This document shows, piece after piece, positions 11,450 through 21,685 of a stretch of 64,000 bases of DNA. The DNA lies in contig NC_071336.1 in NCBI RefSeq assembly GCF_027744825.2, forward strand, positions 11,781,001 to 11,845,000, given 5' to 3'. This stretch comes from Synchiropus splendidus. Lineage: Eukaryota; Chordata; Actinopteri; Syngnathiformes; Callionymidae. The notes under the pieces are model-generated. The model was not told the origin of the DNA, did not search any database, and worked only from the letters and a program-made list of their open reading frames with translations. The position numbers were made by a program, and so were the translations under genes. Position 1 is the first letter of the stretch. Every line of letters begins with the position of its first letter.

Positions 11450-11656
11450 TCAGTTACAGGAACAGCTTCTTCCCCTCGGCCGTCAGACTGTTGAATTCAT
11501 GAGCAGCCCCTGTTGTTATTTTATTTTATTTTATTTATTTATTTATTTTTTTGTCAGCACTTTATTCCAAAACACTTTCCTAGTTAGTGGGCTCCCCACT
11601 GACCATGACAAAAAATTTGATTCTGATTCTGATTCTGATTCTGATTCTGATTCTGA
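11450..11656 (+). mobile_element. LINE 3' end with (GATTCT)n tail
   Basis: The segment GGAACAGCTTCTTCCCCTCG, followed by a line on the CGTCAGACTGTTGAATTCAT theme, a TTTTA-rich stretch, then AGTGGGCTCCCCACTGACCA and a tail of six GATTCT units (11619-11656), is the 3' untranslated end of a dispersed fish retroelement. The same end occurs in reverse at 17136-17500. It is 5'-truncated and carries no coding part. Confidence 0.75.
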
Positions 11657-12900
11657 GATAGCGGCCGCATCAGTCGAGGCCTGAGCAGGAAGTTTAAAGA
11701 AGCAAAGATCTACCTGCTTCAAGCCCCGAAAGTTCCTCCCAGCATCATCCACATGGTTCTTGATCTGTGACTGTTGAATTCATAGCCACCACAGAAGCAA
11801 GCAAGTTTCTTCTCTTAACTTTCAATCTGCTGAAAAGAAAGTCAAGGGCCAGGATGAATTCATCTCTAAAGGTGATTGCCACTTGACTCTGACAATTGGA
11901 AGGATTTTCTGTCGTCATGGCGATCAGCTGTGAGAGTTTGGGCACTTGAGATGGATTTGCTCTTCTTTTCTTTTAAGAATGTTTTTCTACAAATCACTGG
12001 AAAAAGTGCAGTGATTTTATCAAAAGGTCTAGTGAGAAGACAACCGCAGCTTGAAATTGTTTTCTAGAAATGTCCCATCTGGGCCACTAATAGATCTTAC
12101 AATGTGAGTTTGAAAACGATTACAGGTGGTCATTACAGAAAGAAGATGACTGACTATCTTGGATGTTACTAACCCTTTAGACCTGTTTTTTTTTGCTGAA
12201 ATATTCAACTTTCAAAAGGCTGTAGCTTAAAATATTTACTGAAAAGGCATCTTCTGTAAAAATCTTCAGTATGGGAGTAAAATCACTCGTGTATTTTCTT
12301 TTCTTTTCATATGATGTCACCGGACATAGTGAATTACATTACGTTAATCTAATCCACAGGTGATACTCTTCCTCACCTCTAAAGCAACAATGATCATGGC
12401 TGAAGACCACTGCTGTCTCCACCGCTATTGTGATCCTACAGTGGAACTACATCCTCTCTCATCTATGCGACTGATGCGCCGTCTTTCCAAAACTGTGACC
12501 GAAACGCTCCCACAAATGTTGCTCAGTTACAGGTGTCCGCCATCCGCTTGTGTGAAATAATAACTGGATAAGGCTTCATATTTGTATTTTGACTTGTATA
12601 AATTTCATCTATGTGTAACAATGTGGCACTTGGTTTATGAATGGCCTCAAGCGAAGGGTCCGAGCTGATGGTCCACAAGCTGATGCTTTGTTTACCAGAA
12701 CGTGAGATTGCGAGAAAGTAAATGAAAAAATGAAACTAAAAAATGCACTGTGAATCACGGCGGAGGAGCAGTGATGTTTCCAAATAACAGTGATGATGCC
12801 CAGTCTACGTTATTGTTGCTTGAGAGATGAGAATGAGTAGCTCAGTGCAACAACTGCAAAAGCTATGTAAAATAAAGAGTCAATTCACTCCATCTCATAC
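11657..12900. other. Non-coding sequence, nothing recognised
   Basis: Only chance frames shorter than 70 codons; no tandem repeats and no recognised element ends. Confidence 0.45.
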
Positions 12901-13034
12901 TTCAGGCCATGCTGAAGCCATTTCTTACTGATGGTATACTGTTTTCTCTTACCATTCTCAAGCTTCAGCCTTTTGAAAGACTGATATCAAAGTTGAATAC
13001 TTCATTGAAAGAAACTCCTGAAGCGCCTGAAGGG

Positions 13035-13283
13035 TTAAACCATTCCATCATAGCTCTGGCTCGCTGTTTCAGGTTCTTGTCCTGCTGGAAGGTGAACCTC
13101 TACTCCAGACTTAATAACTCCAACAGGCTTTCTTACAATACTGCCCCTTGTTTGGCTCATCCACCTTCCTGTCATCTCTGAAGAAGAACCCCGCCCGCCC
13201 CACAGCAGCATGCTGCCACCACTATGTCTGACAGCAGGGACAGTGTTGTCATGGCGTGCTAGTTTTCCTCCGTAACGCTCCAA
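13035..13283 (-). pseudogene. Tc1-like transposase remnant
   Basis: On the minus strand the frame reads NTVPAVRHSGGSMLLWG, matching the Tc1-family block around NTIPxVKHGGGSxMLWG that precedes the catalytic region. A second frame from about 13105 down to 13045 reads FTFQQDKNLKQRARAMMEWF, corresponding to the family's FQQDNDPKHT region with the second acidic residue. The two blocks lie in different frames and the HT dipeptide and surroundings are degraded, so the gene is dead. Terminal repeats are not visible. Related noise extends to about 12900. Confidence 0.65.
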
Positions 13284-13929
13284 GAACTTTCTTTAAACTC
13301 AGCCTGATCCCTGACCTGACTGGTGTGTTCCACAGACATCGGGAAGTTGTTTATGCCGCAACATTTTCTGACAATCCTCTGACGTTGTCACAGAACAGAT
13401 GATTGATGTGTATGTGTTTCTTCTAGAGGTCAAACTTATGCAGAAAATTCCTTTTTCAAGCAACGCATCAAATCATGTTCAGTCAAGCACTGGTAGCCAT
13501 GTCAGATAAAACAAGGAAACTGTTGAGTTGTATAAGTTGAAAGATGTGTTTGTCCTCTGAAGCTGCTGACCTCACGAATAATATTAATGAGAGGCTAAAA
13601 CTTAAACAGTAACACTGTAACTTAGAAGAACGTGACACAGTGTCTGGGTCATGGAGGTCATTCATGGAGCGCTCTGAAGTAGCCTACTGAGTGTGCGTCA
13701 ACAACCTCCCCTCGGGCTGACTCTCTGATTAAAGGAACCCAAAAAAGAAGTCGGACTCATTCTCTCAGAAATGATGCCCTAACTTTCCCGCTCCGTTGGA
13801 GTCATGTTTTTGTTGTGCGGTGTGTAAATCTGCATCACACAGTGGGTGCACATGACTGATCAAATCGGAAAGTGAGGCTTAATGAAGGTAGGTCAAGTCC
13901 AAGAGCCTTGACTAGACCCTCTCCATGAG
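13284..13929. other. Non-coding sequence, nothing recognised
   Basis: No repeat ends or coding similarity seen. Confidence 0.45.
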
Positions 13930-14220
13930 CCGGTGTGCCCGGGTAATTGGTACAGTCGGCCCGCGGGGATGGGTGAGGCCGGGATCCTCGTGGCAGCCTG
14001 TGGTCAGTGGCTCATGATGCCTCATCACCCAGTGGATGGTGATCAGCTCAGGGTAATGGTGCCTGCCCTGCCAATTAGCCGCATTATATGTGACCACGGC
14101 ACTGTACAGCTAATTAAACCCAGAGCGAGTGTGTGTGTGCGCGGACACGGGAGGACGGCGCCAGCACAGGAAGTCGACCCCCGCTGCTGTGATCTGTCAT
14201 TTCTCATTAGCACTAACTGA
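13930..14220. promoter_or_regulatory. Candidate conserved non-coding element
   Basis: This stretch is GC-richer than its flanks, free of recognised repeats, and holds homeodomain-type cores: GGGTAATTGG near 13939, CCAATTAGCC at 14071 and GCTAATTAAACC at 14109, with CTCATTAGCAC at 14203. Such composition is common in developmental enhancers in fish gene deserts. Conservation cannot be tested here, so this is a hypothesis. Confidence 0.25.
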
Positions 14221-14904
14221 GGAGACGACGTGGAGTTTAGGCCCTCATCGCTGCTGCACCAACCAGCAGTTCACCTTTGTTCAGAGGACTTGTCCTGCAA
14301 GATAGGTAGCCTTCGCTGGAAAGAATGCCGTTTCATTTGGACGGACTCATGAGCACCGCACCCACCGTTTTGTAGTGGGATGAAGCACTTTTGCATACGT
14401 AGTATGCTGAGAAGACAAAGAAAAAAAAGAAGGCAACTACAGAAGAAACTTTCTGCGATTCTGCGGGAGAAGGCATGCAAGAGTGATACACACACTCCTT
14501 CTCTGGCCGAGCCATCAAGATATCTCCAACTCAGCTGAGCTGAGCTCAGCTTCATTACTCTGAAACGTTCTGCCATCTTTGCCGTACAGAACGTGACTTT
14601 TTATTTATCTACTTGTTTATTTTTATTAAATATTTTTACAATCCATACAATCTTTGTTGTAAGGCATTGGACCTTTCTCAGCAGCCGCCTATTGGACTCT
14701 CATTTATTGAAAGTTAGTTGACTCTTTGCTTTTGAATGTGTTGGTCAGCCTCATCGCACCAGACCTGATCAGAGGACACTATTATGTCATCGTCTTCCTT
14801 GGAGTGATTAAATGGCAACATAAGACTTCAACTAGAAAAGCACCGTCTCCCAATGACACGGTATCCTTCTGAATAAATAAAGAAACAAATCTGATGTCAC
14901 CTTC
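14221..14904. other. Non-coding sequence, nothing recognised
   Basis: AT-rich stretch near 14600-14640 and a short palindrome CAGCTGAGCTGAGCTCAGCT-like string at 14530-14550; otherwise featureless. Confidence 0.4.
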
Positions 14905-15888
14905 AATCTGCTACCATCAGGAAGGAGGCTGCAACCCTGCCGGCTGAAGGACAGCTTCATCCAACAGGCCATCAAGACGCTTGAACTCTCTACCCACGCT
15001 GCGACCTCTACCTGCACCACAGTATGGATGGTACGACGTTAGAATCTCGGGGACTTGTGTGTTGATTCAGTCACACATGCACACTCACACACACACACCC
15101 ACATGTACACTGTTACACCATTATGTGCTTTGTTACATGTGCTTGTGTATCCCAGTCTTACACTCCTAGTTGCATTTAATTATTTGCACTCTTGTTGCTA
15201 AGTCGACACATTTTTTGTCTTATTGCTCTGCGGTTCTCCCCCCAACATTGCACTATTAAGCTATTTACATTGAGCACAATTAGTATTAAGTTACTGCACT
15301 GTGCACAAATAGCCTTGTCACTGCACATCATGACATCATGCAAGTAACAGTCATACATGTTGTTTATGTTGTATTTTATACATGGTTTAACGCAGTGACG
15401 TGCAGTGAGGTTTATGGCTGGTGAGGCACTGACTTCATAACTATCAGATTTACAAACACATGAACCCTACAGAGTAGCCTTCTCACCATTTGACTGGCAG
15501 CAGTGAACAGGTTATGTTTCAAATCTCATATCAGCTTTTTGACATACAAACTGCAGTATACAAAAAGCATATTTAATTCAACAAAACAACAACAACAACA
15601 AAATGGTCTTACATTACTTCCTGCTTCGATTGAAAGTCCACTTAAGGCAGTTGTTTGAGTTCAGATATGTAATCCTCCATTTTGAAAGTGAGGCCGAATT
15701 AGAAGAAAACATAAGCAGATAGCTGCACTTGACTTTACATTTTTTTTCTTTCCAAGATTGTTGACTCCCCTGACTGCACGTCACTGATTTAATGTTGTAT
15801 ATGTCACTGCACAGTAATGACATTTCGAACCTCTGTATATAATGCTTATGGCAGAATTGACAATCAAATCCCGTCTCATCTCAGTATC
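14905..15888 (+). mobile_element. LINE-type 3' region, interrupted by a hAT element
   Basis: CTGCTACCATCAGGAAGGAG, GGCTGAAGGACAGCTTCATC and AACAGGCCATCAAGACGCTT are recurrent blocks from the 3' coding/UTR junction of a dispersed fish non-LTR element. After the insert at 15393-15786 the 3' end resumes with GTCACTGCACAGTAATGACA, CTCTGTATATAATGCTTATG, and a tail-like ATCCCGTCTCATCTCAGTAT at 15869-15888. It is 5'-truncated and non-coding. Removing the hAT insert leaves about 590 bp. The clade is uncertain. Confidence 0.65.
15393..15786. mobile_element. Nested hAT-type non-autonomous transposon
   Basis: The termini are perfect 14-bp inverted repeats: CAGTGACGTGCAGT at 15393 and ACTGCACGTCACTG ending at 15786. 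The flanks GTTTAACG (15385-15392) and ATTTAATG (15787-15794) agree at 6 of 8 positions, fitting a decayed 8-bp target duplication, which is the hAT hallmark. The 394-bp body has no transposase; it contains an (ACA)n-like stretch at 15580-15600. It splits an older LINE 3' region, so it arrived later. Confidence 0.8.
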
Positions 15889-17135
15889 TAGTTTTTTGTT
15901 TCAGTTTTTAAGTATGACTTAAGTGCTTGACTGTGTGATTTAAGATGCACCGACCAATAGACTGTTGGTGGCTGTGTCATTGGTCTACAGACTTGCCTAA
16001 TATTAGAATATATAGTTCCTGAAAGAAGGTATGGTCATGAAAGTCTGTAGTCGGGGGCAGTGGGCAAAGCTAGTGAAGGCTTATTTTCAATTCTAAATAA
16101 CCGGACAATACATCTTTCATCATTCAGGATATTTTACGGTGATAACTCTTAAGTATAATAAGGCCCTTTTGAACAGACCTAAGATTATTACTAGAACCAT
16201 TTGACCGAGTCAGATACATTGCATTGGCTGAAAACATTCAAAGAGGCTGGACAGGTGCACTTAAACAAGCTGACACGAGGATTCAACACATTCACATTAA
16301 ACATGAAAACCCATCTCCACCATCCGCCTGAATATTTTTATCCAAAGCTCGGCACATCATGTCCCTAACATGCATTTTCAAAGTTCAAAACGGTCGAACT
16401 GACCCAGAATCAGCAGATAACATCGCTCAATTGCCCACGCTGAGTCATGTTTGGACCAAATTTCATGTGAATGTAAAAATCCATCAGAAACTGCAGATTG
16501 GATCGCCAGTCATCCACTGCTCAGAGACCTGCTGGTTGATCTGGCCTTTTCATGGAGCTGAAAGTTGCTAAGTACTCGACTCGACACATTAGCAAAATGG
16601 AATTTTCTACTTTAATTATGCTTTTACAAATGGTATTAATGTTCTGGTGGAGGTTAGGACGCTGTGAAACACAAGCAGACAGGATTATCATTGAGGGAAA
16701 TGCTGCGTACCAGATGAAGCAGGACATGGTGTGCAGCTTTTTTTGGCAGCCACTGTTTCAGTGGTGAGTGTGTGGCACACAGATATCGGGTACATGGCGT
16801 ACAAGGAGTTCATTCAGTCATTATTATTTTCTTATTTTTAACACAAAGAGGTTGATTGCGTTGGGCTCGTGCTACTCCATTTCATTTCAGTCCATGAAGA
16901 CACTGTATGTGGATTTGTTGAATACAATAGTGGCTCTTTTAGAATGAAACAGTTTGTTTTTTGTTCATGTTGTTCGGGTAATTTGCAACTTATAACAGAG
17001 GACAGTCAGGCCGAGTTCTCCAACCAGACATGGCTGCTGAAATTCTGTTGTGTTTCCTGGAAACCTTTAAAGTAAGTAAAGTGAATTTAAATTTAATTAA
17101 ATGCATTAGAGAGAAGACACTGTTTAGAGTCTAAC
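15889..17135. other. Non-coding; possible diverged dispersed repeat at 16030-16550
   Basis: 16430-16500 (GACCAAATTTCATGTGAATG and a following AAATCCATCAGAAACTG-type phrase) resembles the phrase CCAAGTTTCATTxAAATCC found in a widespread fish repeat. The segment at 40300-40510 has a similar phrase. Nothing else is recognised. Confidence 0.3.
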
Positions 17136-17500
17136 AGAATCTGAATCAGAATCAGAATCAATTTATTGCCATGGTCAGTGGGGATCCCACCAACTAGGAA
17201 AGTGCTATGGAATAAAGTGCCATTCAAAAAATTAATAAAATAAACAAAAATAAGATAAAATAAAATAAAATAAAATAACAAGGCTCTTCAGGAATTCAAC
17301 AGTCTGATGGCTGAGGGGAAGAAGCTGTTCCTGTGACGGGAGGTTCTGGTCTGGATGGACCATAGCCTCTTGCCAGAGGGAAGAGGAACAAACAGTCCAT
17401 GTCCAGGGTGAGAAGGGTCGGCTCTGATCCGACCTGCACGTCTCTGGGTCCAATGTTAGTGAGGATCCCGCCAACTAGGAAAGTGCTTTGAAAAAAAAAA
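17136..17500 (-). mobile_element. LINE 3' end, minus orientation, partly duplicated
   Basis: Read on the plus strand it opens with the tail AGAATCTGAATCAGAATCAG. GTCAGTGGGGATCCCACCAA and CTAGGAAAGTGCT follow, then AATAAAATAAAATAAAATAA and GGAATTCAACAGTCTGATGG. It continues into GTTCCTGTGACGGGAGGTTC and GATCCGACCTGCACGTCTCT. This is the reverse of the 11450-11656 element but extends further 5'. At 17455-17490 the phrase GGATCCCGCCAACTAGGAAA recurs, so a second truncated copy of the same 3' end abuts the first in the same direction. Confidence 0.75.
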
Positions 17501-18850
17501 CAACAACGCACAATGCTTCATGATTGCTGTCACTACTGTGACATAATGCTAAATCTGATATCAGTCTTCAAGCAAGAGGGTAGAAACTGAAATTCAACGT
17601 CAGGCACGGCAGCACGTAGCAACCCGGCAACACGCACGACAATTATGTCAGCACAGTATCCCAGCATCTCACTCTCAGACAAATTATTTATCACAAATAA
17701 CAACCACGGTGACCTTCCTCTGCCGATGGACATTTTGATGAGCGTCATTGTCTCTCATCAGCTGCTTCTGTTTTGAAGGACTCTTTAACGCCTTTGTGCT
17801 TTCAGTTGCTAACCCTACGTCTTCCCAGGCGTCCGTCAGCGCTTTACAAAGCAAAAGCATAGAAATAAACAGACAGGAGCGGACAGTGGCGAGTTGGTAA
17901 TGAAGAGTTATCGATCCGGAGCGCAGCGAGCTAACATGGCGGCAGTCATCAGTCTCGCTGCTGTGGGAGATGGGTGGGTTTTTTCCGGCCTTTTAGATGC
18001 ATCATGCTGTGACTTTTCAAACTGAGTGCGAAACGCAGAAGCCACAAACAGTGAAGACAATAGAGACACATCAGCAGGCGGATGGCTGGTATTGATCTCG
18101 ATGACGCGGTGGTCTTCATTTTCATGTGCTTAGCATGCGTCAGGTTCAAGTCCAGCTTGTCAACTGATCCATCATGTCACGTAAATCTTTGCAAACACCA
18201 AAATAAACACATCAATAACCACTGCCGTATTCATCAATCTGTCAGTTAAGATATTGTTATTGATCGAGTGTTGAACCAGCGTCCCTCCTCGAATCCATCA
18301 TTGTATTAGCGGTTCAGTGTGCTGCTGTACAGGAGCAGACTCACAGGCTGGTGCAGTCTTCAATATTCTTTTGTCTGTCCCATCCTGGATATTACGTCTG
18401 CATTGTTGTTATCCCCACGAAGTCAAATGGCAGCATAAACAATAAAACATCTGCAGTCAGCTGGAAAAAAATATCCTTAAGTTGGAACATTAAACTGAAA
18501 ACTTCCTGCTGCGTCGGCATCTCTGCTTCAGCTTGAAATCAACATAATCGAGAAATGTTTTAGCTTGAGAGCGTGTTCGGATCCACAATAAAACATCTGT
18601 ATATTTCTCCACCAAGGGGCTTCTGTGCCACTGAGAACAACAATGACATTTCTGCGAATTACAATGTGTCTGTCTCTCATTCACAAAGTGCTTGGATTTG
18701 TTGATATTGCTTTGTTTGATTTGTAAACAGAATGTGTTGAGTTGTGTTTTGGTTTCTGTCAGAGGGACCCTATCCTGTTCATTGCAGGGGCTTTGGAAAT
18801 TACAGTGTCTGTTAAAAAGAACATTTAAATGAAACCTCCCATCGTCTGAC
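17501..18850. other. Non-coding sequence, nothing recognised
   Basis: 17900-17960 is CpG-richer (GATCCGGAGCGCAGCGAGCT then AACATGGCGGC) and could be read as a small promoter-like patch. There is no supporting exon. Confidence 0.35.
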
Positions 18851-18915
18851 AGCGCCACATACTGAGATCTGAAAATGAGGACAGTGTTTCATGAAGCCTC
18901 ACCAGCCCATCACTA
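18851..18915. mobile_element. MITE-A copy 3 (right end only)
   Basis: AGCGCCACATACTGAGATCT then GAAAATGAGGACAGTGTTTC, ATGAAGCCTCACCAG and the terminus CCCATCACTA. It is a full-length right terminal repeat of the family; no left repeat is found within 250 bases upstream. Confidence 0.8.
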
Positions 18916-19485
18916 CCCAGTAGAGGACCGTAAGTCTTGTTCCTTTGTTATGTTTTTAAAAAAAATAAAATACACAACTATAATTGAAATCAATTTGAGT
19001 GCACAAGGAAACAATATTCCGCCACAAAACTTTGACACTGATTTGAAGTCTCTCCCCCAACCAAGCCTATGCTGAAGCAATGGGTCAACGTCCCTTCTGT
19101 TGCTCATTCCCTCCATAAATCAATCATCTAATTTAATTTATTATTGACATGACCACTGAAAACAGCGAAATCATCACACACTCAAACACACACTTGTTCC
19201 TGGTTCCTGGTTCCTTAGGGCATCTCATTGTCGAAGCTTGTGTCAGAACTTGACCGCACCAGCTCCACTGAATCATTCGTCTACTCAACCATTTCCTCTT
19301 CTTGGGAATCAATGGTGATTTTCTTTGAAAATGTTGCTGCAGAGTTATTATTTTGGATAGTTCTTAATTTCAGCAGTTATCACTGTGCAGAGTTTGAGTG
19401 TGTCAGTTGTTGTCAGAACAATTCCGAATGTGGACTTCCATAATTTGGAAGTTATTGCGATGTAGCACTGAATGGGTTCAATATT
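18916..19485. other. Non-coding sequence, nothing recognised
   Basis: An A-run at 18957-18968; otherwise no arrays or recognised ends. Confidence 0.45.
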
Positions 19486-19684
19486 TAGTGACGGGCTGAT
19501 GAGGCTTCATGAAACAGTGTCCTCATTTTCAGAGCCCGCTAGATGGCGCTATCTGCTCTAAAATCGTTGGATTTGAGCAACCATTTTAATTGAACCTCAC
19601 TTCATTTTTTTAAACTGAGAATGCCACCTTCTGAACTCTGAAAATGATGACACTGTTTCATGAAGCCTCACCAGCACATCCGTG
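19486..19684. mobile_element. MITE-A copy 4, full length, hAT-like
   Basis: This is the reference copy. The left repeat starts TAGTGACGGGCTGATGAGGC. The right repeat, read backwards, starts CACGGATGTGCTGGTGAGGC. The two match over about 65 bp, through CTCATTTTCAGAG and the GATGGCGCT/GGTGGCATT block. The flanks TCAATATT (19478-19485) and TGAATATT (19685-19692) match at 7 of 8, an 8-bp target duplication pointing to the hAT superfamily. The 70-bp core is AT-rich. Total length is 199 bp, with no coding potential. Other footprints are listed separately. Confidence 0.85.
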
Positions 19685-21486
19685 TGAATATTTCATCATC
19701 ATGTGATTGATTATACTCTAAAGTTTCTGAATAGAATGAAACATTCAGGAGACTCTCTTTGTATCGCAAGAATCATAGATGTCGAGTAACTAATGCCCAG
19801 AATAACTTAGCAACAATGCTAACTGTTGCTGGCGCTGTGGTAAATACACCCACAACAGATCACATTCTATCATCTTCTCATGTGAACGAACAATCAAAAC
19901 GCCCTTATCACATCGGCTAAGACAGCGCAACACACATACTGCATCAGGTTACACACTCGACTTCTCGATTCTATAGAAGGTTATTAGACATCTTTAGACT
20001 ATTATTAATCTTGGAATTTGTTTACTGCCACTGTGTAGCTGAAGCTTGCGCAGCACCCACCATAGTTGAGCTGCAGGGCTACATGCTAGCTTAGTCTAGC
20101 TAGTAACCACATTATCCAGGTCATGTAGCCCGACTACGAGAAATTAAAATTTCTCTCCAGTAGTCGGACTGAGCTCTTTACAGGCATTTTAGGAGTCCGA
20201 ACTAATGCAATAATTCATTTTTCTGAGGCCTCATGTACTCACTCTGATGCACTCCAACACAAACACAATTGAATTACTGTTGCAGTGTTCAAATCAGGTC
20301 TAAATATATATATTTTCCATTAAAGAAATACTTGAATGAAATACTTTCTATATGTTAAATCTTCCAGTCATTACGCCATAATAACAGCATCCAAGAAGAT
20401 GAGTGCAAAGCAAAGAGCCTCCAACTCTATTCGATGAATCGCACAAAGCTAACATGGCCGTGTCAATTTGTAACCTCATGTGCCCTGCAGCCTTTCAACA
20501 ACTTGACTTGATTTTATGATAACTGAACAAACGGGGCAAACAGATAAATAATTTATCACGGGAAAGACAGAGTTGTGCGGTTGCTACCCGAAAGGAATCT
20601 CAAGGTCATCATGACGGGTTTAAGGAAACACCACTTCCAATAAAAACAAATGTCTTTAAAGCCATAAATCTTTTTTCTAATCCTCTTATTGTTTTGTGCC
20701 TAGCTGTGCAATCTCCCCAGAGATTCTACAACTTTTGACTTTAGTTTTATGTGATCATTTTATTGGTACCACCACTTTTTTTAAGAGTCAAATCAGTCAA
20801 TACATATTAGTTTCCACAAGGCAAGAGTTATTCTGAAAATATCTTGTTTCTGACAAAACATCCCACCAGCATTAAACAATACATTTAAAAAATGTCATTA
20901 GTCGCGAAAGACTAATAACTAATAATTATAGATGATACAAACATTTCTGCCATGAAAACAATCTAACATTTAAAATGACGTCAGTGAAAGACATTCATGT
21001 TAACAAAAAAGAAAAAAAAAACTCTCAAATATCACGATGAACAGTGTGTTCCAGGGACAAGCATTTCCAGAACGCTTGAAAGCTTGTTCAGTACAAGTTG
21101 ACCTCACTGTCTGAAGATGGTGAATGGACAGAATATTCCGAGGACATGGATTGAAAGGTTGCTGCATAGACCAATTCATGTTTCAACATTACCAACCAAT
21201 ACATTTTATTCTTTAGACACCCTTTTATTTTTCTACACTCTTCAAATGCGTCAACAATGAAACCTCACTTTGTTTGTTACAGTAAGCGCACATTCACAAA
21301 AATTAGTTGGGACAACAATTACTTGGACGAATCAGATTAGAAACACAAAATTCTATATCTTATCGCATAAGCTAGTTCAATTTTAGCTCAATTTTAGAAG
21401 TTGGCCTTTATCTGTCATTCTGGTAAAAATTACGAGAAACGTTTTTTGGAAGGACACCGCTGTGTTTTCCCATCTGTCTTCTATGA
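19685..21486. other. Non-coding, AT-rich; one bulged hairpin
   Basis: Apart from the hairpin at 20130-20167 I recognise nothing. 20280-21050 is strongly AT-rich with short A-runs. Confidence 0.45.
20130..20167. repeat. Bulged inverted repeat
   Basis: CCGACTACGAGAAATT (20130-20145) pairs with AATTTCTC (20148-20155) and GTAGTCGG (20160-20167), leaving a four-base TCCA bulge and a two-base centre. It looks like the middle of a palindromic MITE I associate with fish, but the outer boundaries are not clear. Confidence 0.6.
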
Positions 21487-21685
21487 CAGGGGTGTTGAAG
21501 GGCCGCACTGGGTGCAAGCACATGTAGGTTAGCCAAGCAGGGGTCAGCTGAAACAACAGCACCGGCCTGACAGTCAACTGGTTTCAGCCTTCAGACACCG
21601 GACTGGTGAGAAGATGTCCTCTAGATTGGTTGGAACAAAAGCTTGCACCCACTGCAGCCCTTTGAGGATCGGTTTGAGACCCCTG
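21487..21685. mobile_element. hAT-type MITE with CAGGGGT ends
   Basis: The left end is CAGGGGTGTTGAAGGGCCGC. The right end reversed is CAGGGGTCTCAAACCGATCC, followed by AAAGGGCTGCAGTGGGTGCA, which matches the left GGGCCGCACTGGGTGCAAGC after a small gap. The flanks TTCTATGA and CATTATGA share 5 of 8 bases. The core GGTCAGCTGAAACAACAGCA relates to the fragment at 8777-8883. It is 199 bp with no coding capacity. Confidence 0.7.
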
